Source of the DNA: Candidatus Cloacimonadota bacterium
GTDB lineage: Bacteria; Cloacimonadota; Cloacimonadia; Cloacimonadales; TCS61
Reading direction: 5' to 3'
DNA length: 48,898 nt
NCBI GenBank assembly: GCA_030600585.1
Contig: JAUVLU010000018.1
Coordinates: forward strand, 1-48,898
This document shows positions 11,900 to 22,497 of the stretch, one piece after another. The position numbers and the translations under genes are program-made. Position 1 is the first letter of the stretch. Each line of letters begins with the position of its first letter. The notes beneath the pieces are model-generated. The model was not told where the DNA came from. It searched no databases and was given only the letters and a program-made list of their open reading frames with translations.

Positions 11900-14821
11900 C
11901 TATTTTTCCGGGAATGCATTTATCAGGAACGTGGCATGAACAGTTGAGAGCAAAGTTCCGATAACTACAAACGCTAAAATTATAAATTTAGTATAATCAA
12001 CTGCTTTCAGAGTTCCAAGTTGCAGCGGTTCACGCGCAAGATAGGCTGAAGCAGCATATAATTCTTCTCCGATAAGTGTGTAGTCGCATGTTGTAATAAA
12101 GAACGGGATCTGTGTAACAGCATCGGTACCGGCGATTTGGATAGCGCCGGTTGTGTTCCCTGTTTCCGTCATGATAAGTGCTTCTGCAAAGAACATTCCC
12201 ATATAGAAGTTCGTAGCAGTTTTCTCACGTATCATCACACCGTTTACACCGGCAACAAAAGCAAATTGAGCGGTTGTAATAAAGAAAACACTGTTTTTAT
12301 CATGCGAGTCGGGACGTCCGGCTTCATAATGAGCTTCTTTCACAACTTCCTGCGCAATTGGAAGTACGATGTAATCACGTACCGGAACTAAAATCTTAGT
12401 ATCATATTCGGCAGCTTTCTTGGCAACACGACCCAATATTGAAAGACCTGCAAGAGTTGCCACATCTGTGATCCCCGAAAGACCGGGAACAAACAGAATT
12501 GGTTTTCCCATTTCAGTTGCACGTCCAATAGCATTATCAATTTCATCGATACCGGCAATCGGTCTGATATATAGTTCTTTACCGCTTTTTGCTTGCTTTA
12601 CCATGAAGAAAACCATGAAACCGAAGATCAATGTAGCAAAAAGAGCCGGTAATTTATCTGACTGGAACCAGTTTGAGATCGGATAGAAATGATCCATTCC
12701 CAATGTTGCATAAGTTTCTCTCGCAGATTCATTAAATGGTAATTTGCCTGCTTCTTCCGTAGTGTAAATTTTAGAGAATGCAAAGTGTGCTTTCCCGTCT
12801 GTTTTCACCATCTTATATTTAAAAGAACGTCTTGCAATATTTTTTACTTTTTCTATGAATTTAATCCTTGCTTTATAACTCTTGAATGTAGCAGCTTTTT
12901 GCAGGATTGGGTTGTTTTCTGTGAGGTCTATCTGAGCTTGATAGTATTCGATAGCATCATCAGCATCGGCAATCTCTGCTTCAGTCTCTAATGTATCTTT
13001 TGATGCAGTATAATTTGCAATTTCTTTTTTATAGGTATCAATTGATTTTGCAGCTTCTTCTGCATAGAGATTTGTTACAATAGCGTTTTCCAGCTCATCA
13101 TCTAATCTTATCTGGAAATTTGGTGCAACAAGAAAAAGTCCCTTTTCAACATCAAATTTACTGACTATTTTAAAGATTGTGCTTCTATAGCTTACATTAT
13201 CAGATATCTCTCTTTGAGCTCCGAGTGTGTTCTTAGAAAGTCGCCATTCTTGGTTGTCATAATTGTTCTTATAAACTGAGTAAGTATATTTGTTAACTTC
13301 TTCACCATTAAGGAATAAAACATCAGGCTGCAGAGATTTTACATCCGGATTAAAGATAAGATCCTGGGTAAATATCTGATCTTCACCAGAGTTCCCGTTA
13401 GCTACAACCCTCATCTCGAAAGATATTCTATTAGATGGTTCTTTTAATGTGATCTTTAGTTTACTATCCTGATAAAATTCGTTGATAGTAGTGATCTTAT
13501 TACCCGATTCATCAAAAACAGTAAAATAGACATTATTAATTTTATCGTATTTTGTGTTTTTGTAAATGTCGTAGTTAACAAGGATCTTTGTCTTATCATC
13601 ATTGAGGTAGGTACAATTAGTAAGGAAAACAGTTGGTTTCCCCCAGTAAATTGCATTGTAATCGCCCTTGTCATCTTTTCTATCTTCAACTGTCCAATCA
13701 GGGATTTTGGGAAGATCAGCGGAATTGACAATATCAAATGTGCTTGGGTCAGAGAATGTTTCATATCCGGCTCTGTCTTGAAGTGAAAATACTGCAACAT
13801 AATCTTCAATGTTTCCAATTTTTACATCAATATCACGTTTTTCATTAATGATCATACCGTCAATAATATCAACTGCAACAATATTGCTTGGAGTATAAGG
13901 ATAACCACAATATCTTTGATAAATAAGTTGAGCAGGATTTTTTAGAGATGTTTCAAGTTCAGGATCCATTTCTGCTTTTTGCTGCTCTTCAACGTAAGCG
14001 TTGAATTTGTTAATATCCGTTTTATTAATGAGGTATAAACTGTGATTACTTTGGTCATCTGTAAATAATGATCTTACCCATTCAAATTGCAGACGAGTTT
14101 TGTCTTCAACATAAACTGAATGTAATTGCTGGATCTTCTCCGGTGAATTATCAATTGGAATACCAATAACAGGTTCTGCATAAGGCATGTATTTTCGTGA
14201 TTCTGTTACCGCAATTACAGTATAGAAATATTCTTTATCTGCCCTGAGTTTCTTTAGCAAATAGTGGAAATGACGTAATTTTAAACCGGCATACACTTCT
14301 GTTTCTTCATCTTCGGTGATTTCAACCTTTGTGTTCTTATAAAGAAAATCTTTTTCCGGAATAACGCCTAAAATTTTATAATTTGTTAATTGAGGTCCTA
14401 TAATTTTCATGTCTTTTGGTAAACGACGAAATATTGGGCTACCATCGGGTTGTTGTTTTTCCTTTTTCAATTTTCTGGGAGATTGAATATCAACAAATCG
14501 GTTATACCCGGAATCATAATAATACATTACATCTCCGGCAACTCCCGTTTTTACATTAACATCAACCTTGCCATGGTAGAAAAGAGAATCTGCAGAAACA
14601 CCGCGGTATATACGGTATTCAATGATTCTTTTCTCTTTTGGCAAAGGTTTCCAGCTTAATACTAACCCACTCCCGTCATCATCTGGAATATCATCTGCTC
14701 TTAAGTTCTCTACAATATAGCTTGATGTATCAACTGCAGCATGTGAGGGGATTGGAGTCAGTAAGAAACCAAAAACCATTAAAAACAGGATCAGCCCTGC
14801 TTTAGCATAGTTTAATTTCAT
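11900..14821 (-). CDS. large exported protein with Fn3-like region and C-terminal membrane-bound DUF6754-like domain
   Basis: A 973-residue protein. Residues 1-28 are a signal peptide ending SHA-A. Residues ~33-110 look like a fibronectin type III-like fold (VLSWKPLPKEKRIIEYRIYRG). The long middle is beta-rich with a coiled-coil-like stretch around ~590-650. A membrane segment at ~724-742 (LPALFATLIFGFMVFFMV) precedes a ~190-residue alpha/beta domain (PILFVPGLSGITDVATLAG, ~774-792; GVNGVMIREKTATNF, ~859-873; IAGTDAVTQIPFFITTCDY, ~896-914), and a last membrane segment at ~945-968. The C-terminal part resembles DUF6754, a name recalled rather than searched. It heads the operon; AAAAGGAG precedes the ATG and a TTGACA lies at 14897-14902. 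It may be a large extracytoplasmic sensor or scaffold. Confidence 0.65.
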   Translation of the reverse strand: MKLNYAKAGLILFLMVFGFLLTPIPSHAAVDTSSYIVENLRADDIPDDDGSGLVLSWKPLPKEKRIIEYRIYRGVSADSLFYHGKVDVNVKTGVAGDVMYYYDSGYNRFVDIQSPRKLKKEKQQPDGSPIFRRLPKDMKIIGPQLTNYKILGVIPEKDFLYKNTKVEITEDEETEVYAGLKLRHFHYLLKKLRADKEYFYTVIAVTESRKYMPYAEPVIGIPIDNSPEKIQQLHSVYVEDKTRLQFEWVRSLFTDDQSNHSLYLINKTDINKFNAYVEEQQKAEMDPELETSLKNPAQLIYQRYCGYPYTPSNIVAVDIIDGMIINEKRDIDVKIGNIEDYVAVFSLQDRAGYETFSDPSTFDIVNSADLPKIPDWTVEDRKDDKGDYNAIYWGKPTVFLTNCTYLNDDKTKILVNYDIYKNTKYDKINNVYFTVFDESGNKITTINEFYQDSKLKITLKEPSNRISFEMRVVANGNSGEDQIFTQDLIFNPDVKSLQPDVLFLNGEEVNKYTYSVYKNNYDNQEWRLSKNTLGAQREISDNVSYRSTIFKIVSKFDVEKGLFLVAPNFQIRLDDELENAIVTNLYAEEAAKSIDTYKKEIANYTASKDTLETEAEIADADDAIEYYQAQIDLTENNPILQKAATFKSYKARIKFIEKVKNIARRSFKYKMVKTDGKAHFAFSKIYTTEEAGKLPFNESARETYATLGMDHFYPISNWFQSDKLPALFATLIFGFMVFFMVKQAKSGKELYIRPIAGIDEIDNAIGRATEMGKPILFVPGLSGITDVATLAGLSILGRVAKKAAEYDTKILVPVRDYIVLPIAQEVVKEAHYEAGRPDSHDKNSVFFITTAQFAFVAGVNGVMIREKTATNFYMGMFFAEALIMTETGNTTGAIQIAGTDAVTQIPFFITTCDYTLIGEELYAASAYLAREPLQLGTLKAVDYTKFIILAFVVIGTLLSTVHATFLINAFPEK

Positions 14822-14943
14822 ATACTTCTCCTTTTTATTATTCTCATTACTTCTATTATGAAAATTCTTTCCGAAAACATCTACTTTACCTTATTATGTC
14901 AATCACAATTTTAGCATTAATATTGAGTATCTCCGTATCAGAA

Positions 14944-16158
14944 TTATTTGTTCGAATCAGTTGTTGCTCCTGAGATAAAATATCTCTGTAAACTTTGTAT
15001 TGAAGATAAGAATTTTTCCATCTCATTTTTGGGAACAGGAGGACCTGAAACATTCTTTAATTTCAGAGGGTTTATAGCCTTATTGCGATGATAGATCGTA
15101 TAATGCAGATGATTACCGGTGGATAATCCGGTTGATCCTACATAGCCAACTACATCGTGCTGTTTAACTCTATTCCCAACTTTGTATTTACCATAACTGC
15201 TAAGATGACCGTAAAGTGTTTTGTATCCATTTCCGTGTCGTACAATAATAGTTTTGCCATAACCGCCTTTTTGTCCATTTACGGTTGGATGTCCACCTTT
15301 CCATCCTCTATGAATAACTGTTCCATCAGCAGAAGCTTCTACCGGAGTTCCATAAGAAGCTGCGTAATCTACACCATTATGGAACCTGACTTTTTTGGTT
15401 ATAGGATGATATCGATTTCCAAAATAGGATGATATCCTTTTGTAATTTAGAGGTGATTTGAGAAATGCTTTTTGAATACATATACCTTTGTTGTCGTAAT
15501 ATCTAATTTCATTTTTTTTATTTGTATATCGATAAGCAATATCATTATAGTTTTTACTGGAATATTTTGCAGCGAGGATATTCCCTGCTTTCACGAAATT
15601 TCCATCCGTATCCATATTTTTTTCGTAAACGATATGGAACTTATCTCCTTTTTGCGGATCAATAAAAAAATCTATATCCCATTGGAATATCTGTGTGAAC
15701 ATGACTATAGTTGCAGCATCAATTCCCTCATCGCTCATAGCCTGCCAAAGAGATGATTCTATTTCACCTTCAACGACAGAAGTTTCTTTTACTAATTTGA
15801 GGGTATCAATTTGAGAATAAAAAACATCGGAAGTATCTCTAATTATTCTGTAATTATGTATTTGGTTGGGTTTGAAACTGAGTTCATGAATGATATTAAA
15901 AGAATCTAATTTGACTGTAAAACTATCGTTGGGATGGGCATGCCTGAGATCGTAAAGTGAATCCAGTTTATTCACAAGCTTGTAAACCATGCCATTATCC
16001 AGTCCCTCATCCATAAGCGCATTTGCAAGTGTTTCACCATCTTCGAGTACTCCTGATCGATAAATAAATGGATCGATTTCTTCCAGTGTTTCATCTTTTG
16101 ATTTTGAACAAGCTAATAATAGCAAAAGAACAAATATTAATAATACAACTTTCTTCAT
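14944..16158 (-). CDS. M23-family peptidoglycan endopeptidase, lipoprotein
   Basis: A 404-residue murein hydrolase that would cut peptide cross-links of peptidoglycan. Residues 1-17 are a lipoprotein signal with lipobox LLLAC (Cys17), so it is membrane-anchored in the periplasm. Residues ~40-200 match the OapA/Csd3-like N-terminal part found before M23 domains. The M23 domain (~240-370) has all zinc ligands: FHNGVD (H260, D264) and HLHY (H350, H352), plus the catalytic LYGHLS histidine (H318), so it should be active. I chose the ATG at 16156-16158, because an in-frame start 51 nt upstream would put 17 polar residues before the lipoprotein signal. A TTGACA at 16204-16209 on this strand may be its -35 element. 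Confidence 0.9.
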   Translation of the reverse strand: MKKVVLLIFVLLLLLACSKSKDETLEEIDPFIYRSGVLEDGETLANALMDEGLDNGMVYKLVNKLDSLYDLRHAHPNDSFTVKLDSFNIIHELSFKPNQIHNYRIIRDTSDVFYSQIDTLKLVKETSVVEGEIESSLWQAMSDEGIDAATIVMFTQIFQWDIDFFIDPQKGDKFHIVYEKNMDTDGNFVKAGNILAAKYSSKNYNDIAYRYTNKKNEIRYYDNKGICIQKAFLKSPLNYKRISSYFGNRYHPITKKVRFHNGVDYAASYGTPVEASADGTVIHRGWKGGHPTVNGQKGGYGKTIIVRHGNGYKTLYGHLSSYGKYKVGNRVKQHDVVGYVGSTGLSTGNHLHYTIYHRNKAINPLKLKNVSGPPVPKNEMEKFLSSIQSLQRYFISGATTDSNK

Positions 16159-16525
16159 ATTTATTTTCCAATTTTTTTGCTTTTTTGTGGTAAGTATGAA
16201 ATATGTCAAATAAAATCAGGAAACACTCAAAAAACTTGACCTGCAAAGCTAATTAAAAGGATTTGAATATTAATAAAGTATATGAGTTCTGTATAATAGA
16301 GTGTTTTTGAAAAACTCAAAAGTTGAAGTCTTTGCGAGTATCCTTCTTGCTGTTTCAAACGATCTGTCTCGCCGAAGCTTTAGCGTAGGAGGAAACAATC
16401 TCATTCTTTCTCAAATAGTTAGATAATCGAGATTGCCGCAAAAGAATTTTCTTGTAAGATTCTTCGCAATGACAATCTTTAATTATGAAGAACCCTTTAT
16501 TAATAAGATAAATTAAAGGAGTTAT
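16159..16525. other. divergent intergenic tract with repeat text
   Basis: No gene is supported. It must carry the divergent promoters of the M23 gene and of the rseP operon. Around 16340-16480 lies text built of common bacterial repeat phrases (CTTTGCGAGTATCCTTCTTG, GAGATTGCCGC, TTCTTCGCAATGACA) and a GCCGAAGCTTTAGCG phrase similar to the insert in the T9SS gene at ~5270-5287. Confidence 0.5.
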
Positions 16526-18959
<2,434 letters not shown>

Positions 18960-18963
18960 AGAT

Positions 18964-19908
18964 ATGAGTAAATTTAAAGAGATCGACCTTTCTAATTTAA
19001 AAAAATACTCGATCAAATCCAGATCGAGTTTAGTAAAAAAAGGCAGCTTTTCTAAACCCGGCTTGAATAGTTTTAAAGAATTTACAAAATCATTACCGGA
19101 TATTTTAAAAGCAAAAGATTTTAATGAACTGCTGGATAAATGTGTTCAAGTCTATAAAAATGATAAACCTGTTATAGTTGCGCTGGGTGGTCATGTGATC
19201 AAATGCGGTTTAGCTCCAAATATTATTGAGATGATGGAATTAGGTGTAATCACCGGATTAGCTTCAAATGGTTCGGTTGTTATTCACGATTATGAGATTG
19301 CCAGATTTGGTGAAACTTCCGAAGATGTGGCAACTGCATTGGAAACAGGTGAATTTGGAATGGTAAAAGAGACCTGTGATGGGATAAATAATATTATTAG
19401 TTCTGCCTATAAAAAACTTGGTTACGGAGAAGCGATCGGGAAAAACCTGATTGAAATAAAAGCAGAAAACAATCATCTCTCACTTTTTGCCAATGCTTAC
19501 AAAATGGGAATTCCATTTACAGTGCATGTCGCCTTGGGAACTGATATTGTTCATCAGCATGAAACAGCAAACGGTGCTGCTATCGGCGATTGTTCAATGC
19601 GTGATTTCCGCATCTTGTGCAATAATCTCATAGAACTTAATGATGGCGGTGTCTTCTTGAATTTTGGTTCGGCAGTTATTATACCGGAAGTCTTCTTAAA
19701 AGCAGTAACGGTTGTCCGCAATTTGGGCTATCCTTTGAATAATTTTTATACTGCTGTTTTTGATATGAATATGCATTACAGACCCCAAACTAATATTGTT
19801 CACCGTCCCACATTAAGCGGAGGAAAGGGTTATTATTTTATTGGGCATCACGAGATCATGATACCTCTTTTTTTCCAAACCTTAAAAGAGAGAATTAAAG
19901 ATGCGTAA
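18964..19908 (+). CDS. unrecognised conserved-looking cytoplasmic protein (314 aa)
   Basis: No signal peptide or membrane segment. The sequence has the texture of a conserved enzyme, with several motif-like islands: PVIVALGGHVIKCGLAPNII (~73-92), ASNGSVVIHDYEIARFGETS (~99-118), TGEFGMVKETCDGIN (~127-141), TVHVALGTDIVHQHETANGA (~181-200), LNFGSAVIIPEVFLKAV (~225-241) and HYRPQTNIVHRPTLSGGKGY (~262-282). The glycine-rich first motif suggests a Rossmann-like nucleotide or NAD site; the many histidines in GHV, IHD, HQHE and HRP could bind metal. I cannot name the family with confidence; a distant deoxyhypusine-synthase-like fold is possible but unproven. It starts four nt after the tgt stop with GGAG in that stop region, and overlaps the following gene by 8 bp, so it is embedded in a core operon. 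Confidence 0.7.
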   Translation: MSKFKEIDLSNLKKYSIKSRSSLVKKGSFSKPGLNSFKEFTKSLPDILKAKDFNELLDKCVQVYKNDKPVIVALGGHVIKCGLAPNIIEMMELGVITGLASNGSVVIHDYEIARFGETSEDVATALETGEFGMVKETCDGINNIISSAYKKLGYGEAIGKNLIEIKAENNHLSLFANAYKMGIPFTVHVALGTDIVHQHETANGAAIGDCSMRDFRILCNNLIELNDGGVFLNFGSAVIIPEVFLKAVTVVRNLGYPLNNFYTAVFDMNMHYRPQTNIVHRPTLSGGKGYYFIGHHEIMIPLFFQTLKERIKDA

Positions 19909-20347
19909 ATTGTTATTAATTTTTTCTCTATTTCTTATCTTAACATCTCTTTTTGCGGATGAAGAACTTGTTAGAAAACAACCGTTCAAAGCTGCTGTTC
20001 TTTCCTGCGTTATTCCGGGAGGTGGACAGTTGTATAACGGGAAATATATTAAAACAGGATTTGTATTTGCAGTAGAGGGAAGTTTAATTGGTCTTGCAGC
20101 TTATCATCATTTTGAAGCGGAGAAATGTTATGATAGATATAAGGTTTCTGAGTTAGAAACTGATTATAATGAATATGTGAAATATTATGAAAAACGGCAA
20201 AGTGATCTTTTCTGGATCGGATCAGTTATTTTCCTGTCTGCAATCGATGCCTTTGTCGATGCTCATCTTTTTGATTTTGAAGAGAAAAAAAATAAGATCC
20301 ACCTGAAATTTGAAGATAACACGGTTGGATTGGTTTATGATTTTTAA
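19901..20347 (+). CDS. DUF5683 family exported protein
   Basis: A 148-residue protein with a signal peptide (residues 1-19, ...LTSLFA then DEE). The body starts RKQPFKAAVLSCVIPGGGQLYNGKYIKTG, the DUF5683 signature (a proline-glycine-rich PG.GQ.YNG turn between hydrophobic helices). Two further hydrophobic segments lie at ~54-70 (FAVEGSLIGLAAY) and ~105-120 (FWIGSVIFLSAIDAFVDA). It is probably an envelope membrane protein; its function is not established. It overlaps the previous gene by 8 bp and is followed three nt later by the cmk leader. Confidence 0.8.
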   Translation: MRKLLLIFSLFLILTSLFADEELVRKQPFKAAVLSCVIPGGGQLYNGKYIKTGFVFAVEGSLIGLAAYHHFEAEKCYDRYKVSELETDYNEYVKYYEKRQSDLFWIGSVIFLSAIDAFVDAHLFDFEEKKNKIHLKFEDNTVGLVYDF

Positions 20348-20356
20348 GGAATGGAA

Positions 20357-21019
20357 ATGAATAAAAAATTTGTGATTGCAATAGACGGTCCGGCTGCTTC
20401 CGGGAAAAGTACTACAGCAAAACAATTGGCAAAGAAATTGAAGTATATTTATATCGATACTGGAGCAATGTATCGTGCCTCCGGATTATGCACAATGTTG
20501 CAAAATGTAAATTTGAATGATGAAGCTGTCCTTAAAAACATGCTTAAAAAGATCAGTATCAAGATCGAATATGCAGAAGAAGGGAATAGAATATATTTGA
20601 ATGGTGAAGATGTTTCAGAACGGATTAGGGAAGCGGATATTACAAAGTTGTCTTCTCAGATTGCCGTGATTGGTATGGTTCGTAGAAAGATGGTTGAATT
20701 ACAGCGTAAAATGGGTAAGAATGGCGGTGTTATCATGGACGGCAGAGACATCGGAACGGTTGTTTTTCCTAATGCCGATTTTAAGTTTTTCATGATTGCA
20801 GATGTAAGAACACGTGCTCTTCGCAGATGGAAAGAAGCCAAAGAAAAAGGTGAGATTATTCCATTAAAAGAGATCGAAGAAGAGCTGATCTGGCGTGATA
20901 AAAATGATTCTACCCGCGAAATATCTCCATTAAAACAAGCGAAAGATGCAATTCCGGTAGATACAAGCGGTATGACCATAGAAGAGCAAGTACAATTCAT
21001 TTACAATAAAATTGAGTGA
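20357..21019 (+). CDS. cmk: cytidylate kinase
   Basis: A 220-residue enzyme that phosphorylates CMP and dCMP. The P-loop GPAASGKST is at ~11-19, IDTGAMYRA at ~33-41, MDGRDIGTVVFPNADFKFF at ~129-147, and the LID-like ARALRRWKE-equivalent (RTRALRRWKEAKEKG) plus RDKNDSTREISPLKQAKDAI follow. All match bacterial Cmk. I start at the second ATG (20357): AAGGA at 20346-20350 is six nt before it, whereas it directly abuts the ATG at 20351. It is the first of the cmk-plsC-ispH-rpsA cluster known from Clostridia and other bacteria. Confidence 0.95.
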   Translation: MNKKFVIAIDGPAASGKSTTAKQLAKKLKYIYIDTGAMYRASGLCTMLQNVNLNDEAVLKNMLKKISIKIEYAEEGNRIYLNGEDVSERIREADITKLSSQIAVIGMVRRKMVELQRKMGKNGGVIMDGRDIGTVVFPNADFKFFMIADVRTRALRRWKEAKEKGEIIPLKEIEEELIWRDKNDSTREISPLKQAKDAIPVDTSGMTIEEQVQFIYNKIE

Positions 21020-21026
21020 GATAAAT

Positions 21027-21623
21027 ATGAATAAATTATATAATTTTTCAACTTATATCGTCCGTAAATTTTCGATGATATTTATGGGATTGAAAATTGA
21101 TAATAAACAGAGATTGGCAAATGCACAGAATTGTATTATTGTAGCAAATCACATTTCCGCATTAGATCCTCCTATTATTGGTTCTATCATACCTTTGGAA
21201 ATTCATTATCTGGCAAAATCTGAGTTATTCAAAAATAAATTGTTCGGTAATTTTTTAAGATCGATAAATGTGATTCCGATAAAAAGAGGGAAAATTGATA
21301 AAAATGCAATTACTTCTGTACAAAAACTTCTAAGCTCGGGTCATTCAATTCTAATTTTTCCGGAAGGAACACGCAATGGTGGGAAGGCAAAGGCAGGAGT
21401 TGGAAAATTTGCAATCCAGATGCAAGTTGACATACTTCCAATTTATATCGAGAATTCTAACGATTTTCTAGAATGCCTTTTTAGAAAAAAGCGTCTTCAT
21501 ATAATTGTAGGAGAAAAATATAAATATGAAGAATTTTCACATTTTGAAGATAAAAGAGAAAATTATCGTGAACTTGCAAATACGGTTTATAAAAAAATAA
21601 TGGACATTAAAAATGAAAGTTAA
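21027..21623 (+). CDS. plsC: 1-acyl-sn-glycerol-3-phosphate acyltransferase
   Basis: A 198-residue inner-membrane-associated acyltransferase that makes phosphatidic acid from lysophosphatidate. It has the NHxxxxD catalytic motif NHISALD (H42, D47), the FPEGTR motif at ~111-116, and the hydrophobic VIPIKRGKID block between them. It is on the short side, as is usual in this cluster. I start at the ATG at 21027 after GTGAG; a TTG 15 nt upstream overlaps cmk. It overlaps ispH by 11 bp. Confidence 0.93.
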   Translation: MNKLYNFSTYIVRKFSMIFMGLKIDNKQRLANAQNCIIVANHISALDPPIIGSIIPLEIHYLAKSELFKNKLFGNFLRSINVIPIKRGKIDKNAITSVQKLLSSGHSILIFPEGTRNGGKAKAGVGKFAIQMQVDILPIYIENSNDFLECLFRKKRLHIIVGEKYKYEEFSHFEDKRENYRELANTVYKKIMDIKNES

Positions 21624-22497
21624 AATTGCAAAAAATTCAGGCTTCTGTTTTGGAGTTAAAAGAGCTATAAAAATTGCTCTTGAAAATGCTAAGAATAATC
21701 ATGAGATTGTTACTTTAGGCTCAATTATTCATAATCCGCAAATGGTTGCAAAACTTGAAAGTGAAAACATATTAAAAGTTGATAATGTTGAGCAGATAAA
21801 AGGACGTCCTACAATAATCAGGTCACATGGAGTAAAAAAAGGAATTCTAAATGAATTAAAAAATAATAATATAGAAATAATAAATGCAACTTGTCCTTAC
21901 GTTTCAAAAACTCAGGATTATGCGAAATCATTATCGGAAGAGGGTTATGAATTAATTATTTTGGGTGATAAGAATCATCCGGAAGTTAAAGCATTGCGAT
22001 CTTATGTAGATAAAGAAGTATTGATCGTGGCAAATGCAGATGAATTACCAGACAAAAAATTTAAAAAAGTTGGAATTATTTCCCAAACAACCAGAAGAGT
22101 GGAAGATCTTCAGGAATTGGTAAAAAAATTAGTTCCTAAATGTCACGAAATGCGTGTTATAAACACGATTTGCAATGCAACAACCATCCGACAGAATTCA
22201 ACTTTATCTCTGGCGAAAGAGAGCGATGTTATGGTTGTTGTAGGAGGTAAAAATAGTTCTAATACAAAAATGCTTGCCAAAATTTGTGAAAGTTTTGTAA
22301 AGACCTATCATATTGAGACAGCTTGTGAAATCGATAATATGTGGTTCAAAGATAAACAGAATATCGGTTTAACTGCTGGAGCTTCTACACCCGATTGGGT
22401 TATTGTGGAAGTGTACAATGAAATTTTAGAGTGTATAGGGAATATTAATAAAGTCGATAATATCGAAGATATTCCTGGTTTCAAGGAGGAGGAATGA
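21613..22497 (+). CDS. ispH: 4-hydroxy-3-methylbut-2-enyl diphosphate reductase
   Basis: A 294-residue iron-sulfur enzyme doing the last step of the MEP isoprenoid pathway, giving IPP and DMAPP. The three cluster-binding cysteines are present: C12 (GFCFGVKRA), C94 (NATCPYVSK) and C187 (NTICNATT). The catalytic glutamate is in NHPEV (~121-125), and the Gly-rich VVVGGKNSSNT and AGASTPDW motifs are intact. In several Firmicutes ispH is fused to the S1 protein; here the two are separate but overlap by four bases. Confidence 0.96.
   Translation: MKVKIAKNSGFCFGVKRAIKIALENAKNNHEIVTLGSIIHNPQMVAKLESENILKVDNVEQIKGRPTIIRSHGVKKGILNELKNNNIEIINATCPYVSKTQDYAKSLSEEGYELIILGDKNHPEVKALRSYVDKEVLIVANADELPDKKFKKVGIISQTTRRVEDLQELVKKLVPKCHEMRVINTICNATTIRQNSTLSLAKESDVMVVVGGKNSSNTKMLAKICESFVKTYHIETACEIDNMWFKDKQNIGLTAGASTPDWVIVEVYNEILECIGNINKVDNIEDIPGFKEEE

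Noticed and set aside
13456-13818. Open minus-strand frame inside the 973-aa gene
   Set aside because: Different frame of the same strand, no ribosome site and no recognisable protein; the containing gene is better supported.
21012-21026. TTG start for plsC
   Set aside because: It lies inside cmk, has no ribosome site, and ATG 21027 gives normal length.
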